A stretch of 64,000 nt of DNA from Cellulophaga sp. HaHaR_3_176 (GCF_019021925.1 NZ_CP058990.1:736001-800000), one strand, 5' to 3'; shown: positions 32,407 through 41,728, numbered from the stretch's first letter. Notes: generated by a model from the letters alone, not told the origin. Numbers and translations are program-made.

Positions 32407-33216
32407 TTGACATTGTTAAAGAAAAACCCCTTCGGACATATATTGTTTATAAAAAAATGGCTGATTCGTCTTTTAGCCATTATAAGCCATAGAAGATATA
32501 AAGGTTTTAATACCTTAGAAATTGAAGGAGCAGAAATTATAAGAAACCTGCCAGACAGAAACGTTTTGTTTGTGAGTAACCACCAAACTTATTTTGCAGA
32601 TGTGGTTGCAATGTTTCATGTTTTTAATGCAAGTTTAAAAGGTAGAGATAACAATATTAAAAATATTGGTTACATCTGGAATCCTAAATTAAATATGTAT
32701 TATGTTGCTGCAGCAGAAACAATGAAAGCCAGTCTTTTAACTAAAATAATGGCATATGCAGGTTCTGTTAGTGTGCAACGTACATGGCGTGCAGAAGGTA
32801 AAGATGTAAACCGACAGGTGAAAATGAGCGATATTTCTAATATAGGTAAAGCTCTAGATGATGGTTGGGTAGTAACTTTTCCGCAAGGCACAACAACACC
32901 TTGGAAACCATTACGAAAAGGAACAGCACATATTATTAAAAAATATAAGCCGATTGTAGTACCTGTTGTTATTGATGGGTTTAGAAGATCGTTTGATAAA
33001 AAAGGATTACGTATTAAAAAGAAAGGCATCTTACAATCTATGGTTATAAAAGAACCTTTAGATATAGATTATGAAGATGAGTCTTTCGATTCTATTGTTG
33101 AAAAACTAGAATATGCAATCGAGCAACACCCTTCGTTTTTAAAAGTTCTTTCAGCTAAACAACTTGCAGCTATTGAAGAAGAAAATGAAGCACGTAGGTG
33201 GAGTGCTGACACTTAG
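32407..33216 (+). CDS. 1-acylglycerol-3-phosphate acyltransferase-like (PlsC family)
   Basis: The 269-residue protein carries the acyltransferase HX4D motif as NHQTYFAD; the second block reads FPQGTTTP where most PlsC proteins have FPEGT. VVPVVIDGFRRSF forms block IV. A basic, weakly hydrophobic N-terminus (FIKKWLIRLLAIISHRRYKG) suggests membrane attachment. Start is a TTG at 32407; no ATG is available. Its end overlaps the convergent gene by 4 bases. It may acylate lysophosphatidate or another lipid. Confidence 0.85.
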   Translation: MTLLKKNPFGHILFIKKWLIRLLAIISHRRYKGFNTLEIEGAEIIRNLPDRNVLFVSNHQTYFADVVAMFHVFNASLKGRDNNIKNIGYIWNPKLNMYYVAAAETMKASLLTKIMAYAGSVSVQRTWRAEGKDVNRQVKMSDISNIGKALDDGWVVTFPQGTTTPWKPLRKGTAHIIKKYKPIVVPVVIDGFRRSFDKKGLRIKKKGILQSMVIKEPLDIDYEDESFDSIVEKLEYAIEQHPSFLKVLSAKQLAAIEEENEARRWSADT

Positions 33217-33875
33217 ATTTCTAATTTTTTTAACTCTCTGTAATTTCTATTTAATCTTTTAAGTAAAATTCCATAAAGAAGAAAATAGACAAAGCCTATA
33301 GCTACCGTAAGAATTACACCTACACCAACAACCATAAACATAGATATGAATTTGATGTTGTGTAATTTTTCAGGAGAAATATTATCTATATTTTTCCCGG
33401 AAACTTCGAGTGTGTGTACAAAATCTGGACTCAGATAAATACCTGTTACAATTACAATAAAGAGTACAACAATAAGTGCTAATGAAAATACGATGTAATG
33501 CTTAACAGTTTTACGTGTTCTAATAATATTGGCCATTAAATTCTTGGCATTATCTAAAACAGAAATTTCTTTATACCTTTTGTAGAATTGGTATATAAAG
33601 TAAAATATAACAGAATACTGTATCACGGTAAGTATTAGCATAGGTGTTTTTAAACCTAACGAGTTGTATAAACTACGACCTTCAGACCATGCAGAAGGAA
33701 AAAGGTATAACACATGCGGTAATACAAATTCTATAACACTTATTATAAAAATCCACTTTACTATAGAAGATGATTTTTTCCATAGCATACCATGTATGTC
33801 ATTGTATGACAATTTAGGATGTGCCAGCTCCTTTTTTTGCCAATCTTTCTTCAATAATTCTAATTCATCCATCAT
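33213..33875 (-). CDS. Membrane protein paired with ECF sigma factor
   Basis: The 220-residue protein has a cytoplasmic N-terminus (MMDELELLKKDWQKKE) and four membrane segments (about 37-60, 76-98, 122-147 and 175-205). It starts 7 bases after the sigma gene, so it is co-transcribed. The short N-terminal helix starting LELLKKDW is like those of flavobacterial proteins encoded behind ECF sigma factors, so an anti-sigma or sensor role is likely, though no zinc motif is present. Confidence 0.7.
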   Translation of the reverse strand: MMDELELLKKDWQKKELAHPKLSYNDIHGMLWKKSSSIVKWIFIISVIEFVLPHVLYLFPSAWSEGRSLYNSLGLKTPMLILTVIQYSVIFYFIYQFYKRYKEISVLDNAKNLMANIIRTRKTVKHYIVFSLALIVVLFIVIVTGIYLSPDFVHTLEVSGKNIDNISPEKLHNIKFISMFMVVGVGVILTVAIGFVYFLLYGILLKRLNRNYRELKKLEI

Positions 33876-33882
33876 AATAAGC

Positions 33883-34377
33883 TTATGGATTTAAAATTGT
33901 TTTTAATTTGTTTTTTATCCGATTCATTTTAACCCTAGCATTTACTTCAGAAATACCCAGTGTTTCAGAAATTTCGGTATAGTTTTTATCTTCTAAGTAT
34001 AAGAAAACAAGTGCTTTGTCAATATCATTTAACTGCTTAACAGCTTTATACATTAATTTAAGCTGCTGTTCTTCTGTTTCATCATATTCGTCGGCTTTTA
34101 TTTTAAAAATTACCGACTCATAATCTAAAGTAGATATACTTTTTTTTGATTTTCGATACAACGTAATAGCTGTATTCAAAGCCACACGATACATCCAAGT
34201 GCTAAACTTAGCATCGCCTCTAAACTTTGGGTACGCTTTCCATAATTGTATGGTAATCTCTTGAAATAAATCATTATGAGCATCTTTGTTATTTGTATAC
34301 AGCGTACAGACTTTATGAACAATATTTTGATTGTTCTCAAGCTCAGTTACAAAAGCATGCTCTAATTCTTTACTCAC
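33883..34377 (-). CDS. ECF-type RNA polymerase sigma factor
   Basis: This 164-residue sigma-70 factor is of the extracytoplasmic-function type. Region 2 is at about 24-90 (DLFQEITIQLWKAYPKFRGDAKFSTWMYRVALNTAI). Region 4 is at about 108-160 (KQLNDIDKALVFLYLEDKNYTEISETLGISEVNARVKMNRI). Start GTG at 34377. It forms a two-gene unit with the membrane protein at 33213. Its target promoters are not visible. Confidence 0.9.
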   Translation of the reverse strand: MSKELEHAFVTELENNQNIVHKVCTLYTNNKDAHNDLFQEITIQLWKAYPKFRGDAKFSTWMYRVALNTAITLYRKSKKSISTLDYESVIFKIKADEYDETEEQQLKLMYKAVKQLNDIDKALVFLYLEDKNYTEISETLGISEVNARVKMNRIKNKLKTILNP

Positions 34378-34479
34378 TTGTGGTTGGTTGTTATCTATTA
34401 GTACTATAAAAGTTATTTATGTTACAGATAAAATAAAAATAATTAAGTTTTTTATATAAAACTAAAAATCGCACTTTGT

Positions 34480-34513
34480 TTTGGGTAGCATACGATACTA
34501 ATGCTTAATTTTG
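34480..34513 (+). promoter_or_regulatory. Promoter of the NDH-2 gene
   Basis: TTTG at 34480-34483 and TAATTTTG at 34506-34513 fit the Bacteroidota -33/-7 pattern with a 22-base spacer. The -7 box covers a TTG that could be taken as a start, which shows that translation begins downstream. Confidence 0.55.
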
Positions 34514-34528
34514 ATTTTAATGAGTGCA

Positions 34529-35821
34529 ATGAATATTCCTAAAAGTAGTTTTCCTCGAATTATAATTATCGGAGGTGGTTTTGCTGGTATTTCTCTAGCT
34601 AAAGAATTAAGCAAAAAAGAAGTACAGGTATTGTTATTAGATAAAAATAACTACCATACTTTTCAACCTTTATTATACCAAGTATCTACAGGTGGTTTAG
34701 AACCAGATTCAATTGCATACCCAATACGAAAAGTACTTAAAGATTACCCTAACTTTTTCTTTCGCTTAGCAAATGTTGAAAAAATAAATGCAGATAAAAA
34801 AGAACTCGTAACTAATATAGGTGCTATTAATTACAATTATCTAGTGCTTGCTACCGGCTCTGAAACCAATTTTTTTGGAAATACAGAAATAGAGAAGAAT
34901 GGAATGGTTATGAAGACAATTCCACAATCTTTAAATTTAAGAAGTCTTATTTTAGAGAATTTTGAGCAAGCACTTTTAACTGACGATTTGCACAAGCGTG
35001 ATGCGTTGATGAATTTTTTAATTGTAGGTGGTGGTCCAACGGGAGTAGAGCTTGCCGGTGCTTTGGCTGAAATTAAAAAAGGAATTTTACCAAAAGATTA
35101 TCCTGATTTAGATACGCGGAGAGCACAAATAAATTTGATACAATCAGGTGATCGTATTTTAAAAGAAATGAGTGAAAAGGCTTCTGAAAAAGCAGAGGAT
35201 TTTTTAGAAGAATTAGGTGTTCAGGTTTGGAAAAATACACGAGTAACATCTTACGATGGTAAATTAGCAACCACAAAAACAGAATTAACTTTTGAAGCGG
35301 CTACATTAGTCTGGGCTGCAGGAGTAAAAGGAGCAACTATTAAAGGGTTAGATGCTGAAGAGTTTTTAATACGTGGTAATAGGTTAAAAGTAAACCAATA
35401 CAATCAACTAATAGGTAATGAATATATTTTTGCAGTAGGAGATGTTGCAGGTATGGAGACAGAAGAGTTTCCATGTGGACACCCGATGATGGCGCAACCA
35501 GCAATACAGCAAGGCAAAAATTTAGGTAAAAATTTAATCAATTTATTAGAAAAGAAACCCCTAAAGCCATTTGTTTATAAAGATAAAGGCAGTATGGCTA
35601 CAGTAGGTCGTAATAAGGCTGTTGTAGATTTAAAGAACTACAATTTTCAAGGTATTTTTGCTTGGTTTGTTTGGATGTTTGTACACCTTTTCTTTTTAAT
35701 AGGTTTTAGAAACCGAATGGTGGTTTTTGTAAATTGGGTATATAATTATATTCGTTTTGACCGTGAAGCGCGTTTAATTATAAGACCTTATAAAAGAGAT
35801 TACTCGAGATTTAAAGATTAA
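34529..35821 (+). CDS. ndh: Type II NADH dehydrogenase
   Basis: This is a roughly 430-residue single-subunit NADH:quinone oxidoreductase. The FAD-binding loop is IIIIGGGFAGISLAKEL and the NADH loop is LIVGGGPTGVELAGALAE; YLVLATGSETNFFG and VGDVAGME are typical. A C-terminal amphipathic/hydrophobic segment (IFAWFVWMFVHLFFLIGFRN) anchors it to the membrane. The ATG at 34529 (MNIPKSSFPR) is chosen because the promoter -7 box at 34506-34513 excludes the earlier TTG; an ATG at 34520 is possible. Confidence 0.92.
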   Translation: MNIPKSSFPRIIIIGGGFAGISLAKELSKKEVQVLLLDKNNYHTFQPLLYQVSTGGLEPDSIAYPIRKVLKDYPNFFFRLANVEKINADKKELVTNIGAINYNYLVLATGSETNFFGNTEIEKNGMVMKTIPQSLNLRSLILENFEQALLTDDLHKRDALMNFLIVGGGPTGVELAGALAEIKKGILPKDYPDLDTRRAQINLIQSGDRILKEMSEKASEKAEDFLEELGVQVWKNTRVTSYDGKLATTKTELTFEAATLVWAAGVKGATIKGLDAEEFLIRGNRLKVNQYNQLIGNEYIFAVGDVAGMETEEFPCGHPMMAQPAIQQGKNLGKNLINLLEKKPLKPFVYKDKGSMATVGRNKAVVDLKNYNFQGIFAWFVWMFVHLFFLIGFRNRMVVFVNWVYNYIRFDREARLIIRPYKRDYSRFKD

Positions 35822-35938
35822 TACTACTTGTTTGTTTTAGATACACTATGTTAATGTTAGAATAATATTCTATATAATTACATGATTATCAGTAGCTTTA
35901 GTCATTTTTCTGATGTTTTGTTATCTAAAACTGCTACA

Positions 35939-36424
35939 ATGGTAAAATTGTTACTCCCGCTTTCCTTTCTCTTAACTACCGTGGGGTTATATGCCCAAGA
36001 AAAACCTATTTCTAATAATCTAGAAAGTCTATCAGTTTCTTCAATAGGGTATGCTAATTATTATAATGATGAACAGCACTCTAGTTTTATTGTAGATTGG
36101 AATATTAATGATAAAAATGCATTAATGTTAAAAGGGTATTATGATACGTATACCACGGGAGATGTTTTTAAATCTCAAATTATATTCCGTAAACCTATTT
36201 TAAAAAAACTTTATGTTTCCTCAGGAGTAGAAATGAATGTGGAGCGTACAGTTATAGGGGGAATAAATAACACCAAAAACTTTAAAACGCTTAATGGTAT
36301 CGGTTATGAAGTACAAGATAATTTATTGATAGAATTAATGAGTGAAACGGTAATAGGTAAGCAAAACTTCAACAATAATTATAGTGGAAGTCTTATTCGT
36401 TTAGGAACAAAATTAAAGTTTTAA
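35939..36424 (+). CDS. Secreted or outer-membrane hypothetical protein
   Basis: The protein has about 161 residues. The ATG at 35939 gives the signal peptide MVKLLLPLSFLLTTVGLYAQ; an earlier ATG at 35882 is in frame but would bury it. The rest alternates hydrophobic and polar residues as in a small beta-barrel (ALMLKGYYDTYTTGDVFKSQIIF ... GSLIRLGTKLKF), ending in the Phe expected of an outer-membrane strand. It is convergent with xerD, with one base between the stops. Confidence 0.65.
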   Translation: MVKLLLPLSFLLTTVGLYAQEKPISNNLESLSVSSIGYANYYNDEQHSSFIVDWNINDKNALMLKGYYDTYTTGDVFKSQIIFRKPILKKLYVSSGVEMNVERTVIGGINNTKNFKTLNGIGYEVQDNLLIELMSETVIGKQNFNNNYSGSLIRLGTKLKF

Positions 36425-36425
36425 A

Positions 36426-37322
36426 TTACTTTCTTGGATGAAATTTATGAAGTACCTCGGCAAGGTGAGTTCTATCTACATGCATATATACCTCAGTAGT
36501 AGTTATACTTTCATGACCAAGCATTTGTTGTATAGCTCTAAGATCGGCACCATTTTGCAGTAAATGTGTAGCAAATGAATGCCTAAAGGTATGCGGACTA
36601 ATAACTTTTTCAAGTTCAATTTTTTCAGCAAGTTGCTTTATAATCGTAAAAATCATAGCGCGAGTAAGCTGCCTACCTCGTCTGTTTAAAAAAAGTATAT
36701 CTTCAAATCCTTTTTTTATGTTTAAATGAACTCGAACTTCGTTTTTGTAAAAATTAATGTATTTTTTGTTGATGTCACTAATAGGTACAAAACGTTGCTT
36801 ATCTCCTTTACCTGTTACTTTAATAAAATCTTCGTCAAAAAAAAGATCAGATATTTGTAGTCCAATAAGTTCAGAAACTCTTAAACCACAGCCATATAAA
36901 GTTTCAAGCATAGCTCTATTACGTTCCCCTTCAGGTTTAGATAAATCTATAGCATCAATTAAACTATTAATTTCATCTTCGGATAAGGTATCGGGTAATT
37001 TTCTACCAATTTTAGGCGACTCAATAAGGTCTAAAGGGTTATCATTACGGTAGTCTTCAAAAATTAAATAATTAAAAAAACTCTTTAAACCCGATATAAT
37101 TCGAGCTTGCGTCCTTGGGTTAACCTCTTTAGCAATGGTATATATAAACTGCTGAACAGTTCCTTTATCTATAAGTATAGGTGTAGTTGAAATTTTATTA
37201 ATATCAAGAAACAAACATAATTTTTCGATATCTAAAGTGTAGTTCGCAATAGAGTTCTCAGATAAACCTCGTTCTATTTTAAGGTAATATTGATAATCTG
37301 TTATTGCTTGATTCCATTTCAT
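36426..37322 (-). CDS. xerD: Tyrosine recombinase XerD/XerC
   Basis: The 298-residue protein has a SAM-like N-terminal domain and the catalytic set R148 (GLRVSEL), K172 (GKGDKQR), H244 and R247 (HTFRHSFATHLL), H270 (LGHES) and Y279 (VYMHV). Length and motifs fit the housekeeping recombinase for chromosome-dimer resolution at dif, not an integron integrase, which would carry an extra insertion near the second domain patch. No dif-like site was recognised nearby. Confidence 0.93.
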   Translation of the reverse strand: MKWNQAITDYQYYLKIERGLSENSIANYTLDIEKLCLFLDINKISTTPILIDKGTVQQFIYTIAKEVNPRTQARIISGLKSFFNYLIFEDYRNDNPLDLIESPKIGRKLPDTLSEDEINSLIDAIDLSKPEGERNRAMLETLYGCGLRVSELIGLQISDLFFDEDFIKVTGKGDKQRFVPISDINKKYINFYKNEVRVHLNIKKGFEDILFLNRRGRQLTRAMIFTIIKQLAEKIELEKVISPHTFRHSFATHLLQNGADLRAIQQMLGHESITTTEVYMHVDRTHLAEVLHKFHPRK

Positions 37323-37512
37323 TATTCAAATATACTTTATTAGGTGCGTTTATGTCTTAAAATGTAACCCCACAACATTTTGTAGGAAATGTAAGAAATA
37401 CTTATAATGTTAAAGTTTACAACATATTATGTTAATTTTACATCTTTTGAGTGTTGAGTTTACGAAATAACAATAAATTCGGCCTCAATAAACACAAAAA
37501 CAAATTACAATT

Positions 37513-38007
37513 ATGAAAAAATTATTTTTAGTAGCCGCTTTCGCATTAATCGGATTTAGTGTTCAAGCTCAAGAAGGTTTTAAATTAGGAGTTACAGTTC
37601 AATTACCAGTTGGTGATGCTAGTGATTTTTCTTCTTTCGGATTAGGTTTAGATGCAGCTTATATGTTTGAAGTTTCTGATCAATTCGATTTAGGTATTGC
37701 TACAGGATTCAATAATATTTTTGGTAAAACTTTTGAAGAACAAGGTTTCGAATTTGAAGTTGAAGATGCTCAATACATTCCTTTAGCAGCTGCAGCACGT
37801 TTTAAAGCTACAGAAGATTTTTCTGTTGGTGCTGATTTAGGTTATGCTATCGGAATTAATGAAGGTAACGATGGTGGGTTTTACTATAAGCCAACTGTTG
37901 GGTATATGGTTAGTGAGGCAACTCAACTTAATCTATCTTATGTAGGAATTAGTGCAGATGGAGGAACTTTTTCTACAATTAACTTAGGAGTTCTTTTTTC
38001 TTTATAA
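37513..38007 (+). CDS. Small outer-membrane beta-barrel protein
   Basis: The 164-residue protein has signal peptide MKKLFLVAAFALIGFSVQAQ. The remainder shows alternating strands (FKLGVTVQLPVGDASDFSSFGLGLDAAYMF ... INLGVLFSL) and a terminal hydrophobic residue, as in OmpW/opacity-type eight-stranded barrels. It has its own transcription unit, with a strong terminator after it and a leader of about 70 bases containing TAATTTTA at 37433-37440 as a weak -7 candidate. Function is not assigned. Confidence 0.75.
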   Translation: MKKLFLVAAFALIGFSVQAQEGFKLGVTVQLPVGDASDFSSFGLGLDAAYMFEVSDQFDLGIATGFNNIFGKTFEEQGFEFEVEDAQYIPLAAAARFKATEDFSVGADLGYAIGINEGNDGGFYYKPTVGYMVSEATQLNLSYVGISADGGTFSTINLGVLFSL

Positions 38008-38030
38008 GAAAAATAAATAGTATTTATATG

Positions 38031-38063
38031 AAAGCGGAGACATTATATGTCTCCGCTTTTTTG
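38031..38063 (+). terminator. Terminator after the 37.5-kb beta-barrel gene
   Basis: AAAGCGGAGACA (38031-38042) pairs perfectly with TGTCTCCGCTTT (38048-38059), loop TTATA, followed by T-rich sequence. Confidence 0.9.
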
Positions 38064-38161
38064 TTTTATAACAAAAATATGGTTTGAAAGTGCGCTTAAA
38101 ATTTTGTAGTTATTTATAAAAAAAATAGATTTGACCCATAAATAACGTAAACACTATAAAA

Positions 38162-38629
38162 ATGAAAAAATTAGTAACATTTGCAATTGCCCTTTTCGCA
38201 ATAGGTATTGCAGAAATGAATGCACAATCAGATTATTCTTTTGCAGCAGGTTTGGGCTTTGATTTTGGTCAAGGAGCAACATTTGTAGGCCCTAGCGCGA
38301 AGTACTTTTTCACAGAAGAGCACGCTGGTCAAGCAGAATTAATGTTTGAATCAGGAATAACGGTTGTAACAGCTTTATATGAGTACCATGGCCCAATATC
38401 AGGAGCAGAAGGTTTGCAGTGGTTTGCAGGTGGAGGACCATCTATTTGGTTTGTTAATGGAGGAATAGGAACACAATTAGCACTTAGACCAACAGCTGGT
38501 TTAGATTATAAGATTAATGGAGTGCCATTAGCTTTTTCTTTTGATTGGAGACCATCAATCGGAATAAGTGAATACTTAGGTACTGAAGTAGGTGCTTTTG
38601 GACTTGGAATTAGATATGTTATTGAATAA
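38162..38629 (+). CDS. Small secreted beta-barrel protein
   Basis: The 155-residue protein has signal peptide MKKLVTFAIALFAIGIAEMNAQ and Gly-rich alternating strands (FAAGLGFDFGQGATFVGPSAKYFF ... GAFGLGIRYVIE). Probably an outer-membrane barrel of the same general type as its upstream neighbour but not closely similar. Single-gene unit with a terminator at 38652. Confidence 0.7.
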   Translation: MKKLVTFAIALFAIGIAEMNAQSDYSFAAGLGFDFGQGATFVGPSAKYFFTEEHAGQAELMFESGITVVTALYEYHGPISGAEGLQWFAGGGPSIWFVNGGIGTQLALRPTAGLDYKINGVPLAFSFDWRPSIGISEYLGTEVGAFGLGIRYVIE

Positions 38630-38651
38630 CATATTTTAAATAAATAAATTT

Positions 38652-38684
38652 AAAAAAGCAGAAGACTCGTCTTCTGCTTTTTTT
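38652..38684 (+). terminator. Terminator after the 38.2-kb gene
   Basis: GCAGAAGA (38658-38665), loop CTCG, TCTTCTGC (38670-38677), flanked by A-run and T-run. Confidence 0.9.
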
Positions 38685-38712
38685 ATGATTTGTAATTTAA
38701 TAATTTAGCAGA

Positions 38713-39126
38713 ATGAAAATATTAGTAATCAACGGACCAAATTTAAATTTATTAGGTAAGCGTGAACCTGAAATTTACGGCTCTCAAACTTTTGAGACTT
38801 ATTTTACAACACTACAATTTAAATTTAAAGAGGTAGAATTAGAATATTTTCAGTCTAATATTGAAGGTGAACTTATTGGTAAAATACAAGATGTTGGTTT
38901 TTCGTATGATGGTATTGTTTTAAATGCAGCAGCATACACACATACATCTGTTGGTATTGGTGATGCTGTAAAAGCAATTACCACACCTGTAATTGAAGTA
39001 CATATTTCTAATACACACCAAAGAGAAGAGTTTAGGCACGTTTCTTATATATCGCCAGTAGCCAAAGGTGTAATTTTAGGTTTTGGTTTGCAGAGTTACG
39101 ATTTAGCGATACAAAGCTTTTTATAA
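38713..39126 (+). CDS. aroQ: 3-dehydroquinate dehydratase, type II
   Basis: This 137-residue shikimate-pathway enzyme removes water from 3-dehydroquinate. Family motifs are INGPNLNLLGKREPEIYG at the N-terminus (with the catalytic Arg/Tyr region), QSNIEGELI, LNAAAYTHTSVGIGDA and EVHISNTHQREEFRH with its catalytic His. Length is normal for the dodecameric type II enzyme. Monocistronic between a terminator and a convergent gene. Confidence 0.96.
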   Translation: MKILVINGPNLNLLGKREPEIYGSQTFETYFTTLQFKFKEVELEYFQSNIEGELIGKIQDVGFSYDGIVLNAAAYTHTSVGIGDAVKAITTPVIEVHISNTHQREEFRHVSYISPVAKGVILGFGLQSYDLAIQSFL

Positions 39127-39153
39127 GTTATTCGGTTTATGTATTTGAAATTA

Positions 39154-39837
39154 TTAATTTTTAATACCTGTTATATAACCTGAAAATTTTTGATTTGCGT
39201 AATCATGGCCAAATAAGCCTCTAGCTTTAAATTGTTGTAATGATGCTTTTATAGTTTCTTTGTTGAAATTATCATCTTGTAGATCAAAGTTAGCATCGGC
39301 AATTAAATCTAACTTTTCGTGTCGCTGCACCCATATCGAGTCTCCATCTATCTTACGTACTAAAAACCACGTATTACCGCTATTGGTAACATTGTTGTTT
39401 TCAATAATGGTATATAAAACTTTAATTTTATCTCCGGTATTAATTAAAGAAATGGCTTCTGTTTCGTCAGCATATTTTAAATCTTCATACATACTATAAC
39501 CAGCAGCACTAGCGATTATTAAAAAAGGAATGGCTATAAAACTATAAAATGCTTTGGTTAGCTTTAATTTTCTGGGTTTTAATTTAAGTTTACTTTTTTC
39601 TATTTTAAAATAGGTTTTTATTTCATCCGTCCATAAAACCGAAGATATTTCTGTATGGGTATGATCACAGAATAAGCTGCCAGTTACTTTTTTAGTTGTA
39701 GTGGTATAAAAGTGAGTTTCTACTCTTTTTTGATGTAAAAAGAGCTCTAAGCAGTCAGATTTGCCACAACCAGGGCAATTGCTAGTGATTTTCTTTTTAC
39801 CGATAGTTTCATAACAATCGGCTGTTTGATAATACAT
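39154..39837 (-). CDS. Zinc-ribbon membrane protein
   Basis: The 227-residue protein starts with a ribbon-like cysteine set (NCPGCGKSDCLE) and a CDHTHTE histidine/cysteine cluster, followed by one membrane helix at about 96-114 (FYSFIAIPFLIIASAAGY). An outer domain with NTWFLVRKIDGDSIWVQRHE completes it. No family recognised. The start is the ATG at 39837; the gene ends 27 bases from the aroQ stop in convergent orientation. Confidence 0.6.
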   Translation of the reverse strand: MYYQTADCYETIGKKKITSNCPGCGKSDCLELFLHQKRVETHFYTTTTKKVTGSLFCDHTHTEISSVLWTDEIKTYFKIEKSKLKLKPRKLKLTKAFYSFIAIPFLIIASAAGYSMYEDLKYADETEAISLINTGDKIKVLYTIIENNNVTNSGNTWFLVRKIDGDSIWVQRHEKLDLIADANFDLQDDNFNKETIKASLQQFKARGLFGHDYANQKFSGYITGIKN

Positions 39838-39885
39838 TATAGCTTCATTTAATTAGTTGAAGCAAAGTTGCTACTTTATAAACAC

Positions 39886-39913
39886 AAAAAAATCCCTGAT
39901 AACAGGGATTTTT
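39886..39913 (-). terminator. Terminator after the DUF3817 gene
   Basis: AAAAATCCCTG (39888-39898), loop ATAA, CAGGGATTTTT (39903-39913); symmetric, so it can work on both strands. It lies directly after the DUF3817 stop on the minus strand. Confidence 0.85.
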
Positions 39914-39935
39914 GAATACGATTTTAAGTATTTTT

Positions 39936-40220
39936 TTATACGGTCAATGGCTTCAAATATTTTTTATCAATATAAAAAGTGCCAAAGGGTAGCAGTGAAG
40001 CTATAAATAAAATGATGAACATTTTTAAACCCCATTTTTTTTCCACACAAAAAAGAAGTGCCAAAATAACATAAGCTATAAATAGAAAACCATGGGCGTA
40101 GCCAATATAAATGTTAGGCTCTGGAATTTTAGCAAGGTATTTTAATGGCATTCCTAAACCAAATAATAAAAGATAAGAAACACCTTCTAAAATTGCTGTA
40201 AGTCTGAATATTTTAAGCAT
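39936..40220 (-). CDS. DUF3817 membrane protein
   Basis: The 94-residue protein has three hydrophobic segments; FRLTAILEGVSYLLLFGLGMPLKY and YIGYAHGFLFIAYVI are the DUF3817 motifs (Glu and His in membrane helices). Function unknown. Single gene ending in a clear terminator. Confidence 0.85.
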   Translation of the reverse strand: MLKIFRLTAILEGVSYLLLFGLGMPLKYLAKIPEPNIYIGYAHGFLFIAYVILALLFCVEKKWGLKMFIILFIASLLPFGTFYIDKKYLKPLTV

Positions 40221-40245
40221 AATTTATTTTTAATATTTTGATATA

Positions 40246-40276
40246 AAAAATGCCGTGTTTTTAAGCACAGCATTTT
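40246..40276 (-). terminator. Terminator after lpdA
   Basis: On the minus strand AAAATGCTGTG pairs with CACGGCATTTT (one G-U pair) around an 8-base loop, followed by TTTAT. It is 26 bases after the lpdA stop. Confidence 0.7.
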
Positions 40277-40302
40277 ATAATAATATATATTAGCTTGCTT
40301 TT

Positions 40303-41694
40303 TTATAAATGAATAACTTCATCATAAGCAGCAGCAACAGCTTCCATTACAGCCTCACTCATAGTTGGGTGTGGGTGAATAGCTTTTAATATTTCATGGC
40401 CTGTAGTCTCTAATTTACGAGCTACAACAGCTTCAGCAATCATATCAGTAACACCAGCACCAATCATATGGCAACCTAACCACTCACCATATTTTGCATC
40501 AAAAATTACTTTTACAAATCCATCAGGAGTTCCAGCAGCTTTTGCTTTTCCACTTGCAGAGAATGGGAACTTACCAACTTTAATATCTAAACCTTTTTCT
40601 TTAGCTTGTTTTTCAGTTAAACCAACAGATGCAATTTCAGGAGAAGCATATGTACAACCAGGTATATTACCATAGTCTAACGGCTCTACATGTAAGTTTG
40701 CTAATTTTTCAACACATAAAATACCTTCAGCAGAAGCAACGTGTGCTAAAGCAGGGCCAGGAGTAATATCTCCGATAGCATAATAACCAGGTATATTTGT
40801 TTGGTAAAAATCGTTTACTAAAACTTTATCACGGTCTGTAATAATACCAACATCTTCTAAACCAATGTTTTCGATATTTGTTTTAATACCTACAGCAGAA
40901 AGTACCATATCAGCTTCTAAAACCTCTTCGCCTTTAGCAGTTTTAACAGTTACTTTTACACCTTCACCAGAAGTGTCTACATTAGTAACTTCAGAAGAAG
41001 TCATTATTTTAACACCCGCTTTTTTGAAGCTACGCTCTAATTGTTTAGAGATATCTTCATCTTCAACAGGCACTATATTTGGTAAATATTCAACAACAGT
41101 AACATCACTACCCATTGCATTGTAGAAGTAAGCAAACTCGATACCAATTGCACCACTACCTACTACAATCATTTTTTTAGGCTGACTTTTTAAAGTCATT
41201 GCTTCTCTGTAGCCAATTATTTTTTTACCATCTTGTGGTAAACTAGGTAATTCTCTACTACGAGCACCAGTAGCAACAATAATATTTTTTGCGCTATATT
41301 CTGTTTCTTTACCATCAGCATCAGTAACTAAAACTTTTTTACCAGCTTTAAGTTTTCCGAAACCATTGATAACTTCAATTTTATTTTTTTTCATCAAAAA
41401 CTGAACACCTTTGCTCATGCCTTCAGCAACGCTTCGGCTTCTTTTTACAACGGCATCAAAATCTTTATCTACATTATCAACCTTAAGACCGTAATCTTCT
41501 GCATGTTGTAAGTAGTTGAAAACTTGAGCTGATTTTAGTAATGCTTTAGTAGGTATACATCCCCAATTTAAACAAACTCCACCAAGTGATTCTTTTTCTA
41601 TAATAGCGGTTTTAAATCCTAATTGAGAAGCTCTAATAGCAGTTACATATCCACCAGGACCACTCCCTAAAACAATAATATCAAAATTGCTCAT
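40303..41694 (-). CDS. lpdA: Dihydrolipoyl dehydrogenase
   Basis: This 463-residue flavoprotein is the E3 subunit of 2-oxo-acid dehydrogenase complexes (and of the glycine cleavage system). The FAD loop is VLGSGPGGYVTA; the redox disulfide is C41/C46 (GGVCLNWGCIPTKA); the NAD loop is VVGSGAIGIEFA; and the C-terminal HPHPTMSEAVMEA holds the catalytic His-Glu pair. Complete. It stands alone with its own promoter element and terminator, so it probably serves several complexes. Confidence 0.97.
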   Translation of the reverse strand: MSNFDIIVLGSGPGGYVTAIRASQLGFKTAIIEKESLGGVCLNWGCIPTKALLKSAQVFNYLQHAEDYGLKVDNVDKDFDAVVKRSRSVAEGMSKGVQFLMKKNKIEVINGFGKLKAGKKVLVTDADGKETEYSAKNIIVATGARSRELPSLPQDGKKIIGYREAMTLKSQPKKMIVVGSGAIGIEFAYFYNAMGSDVTVVEYLPNIVPVEDEDISKQLERSFKKAGVKIMTSSEVTNVDTSGEGVKVTVKTAKGEEVLEADMVLSAVGIKTNIENIGLEDVGIITDRDKVLVNDFYQTNIPGYYAIGDITPGPALAHVASAEGILCVEKLANLHVEPLDYGNIPGCTYASPEIASVGLTEKQAKEKGLDIKVGKFPFSASGKAKAAGTPDGFVKVIFDAKYGEWLGCHMIGAGVTDMIAEAVVARKLETTGHEILKAIHPHPTMSEAVMEAVAAAYDEVIHL

Positions 41695-41728
41695 GTATTT
41701 ATTTTTATGATGTGTTAATTTGAAGTTG

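Noticed and set aside
36426..37322. XerD considered as the recombinase of the cassette-like sites
   Set aside because: Length and motifs are those of the housekeeping dif recombinase, without the extra integron-integrase segment, and it lies 14 kb from the nearest site among core genes.
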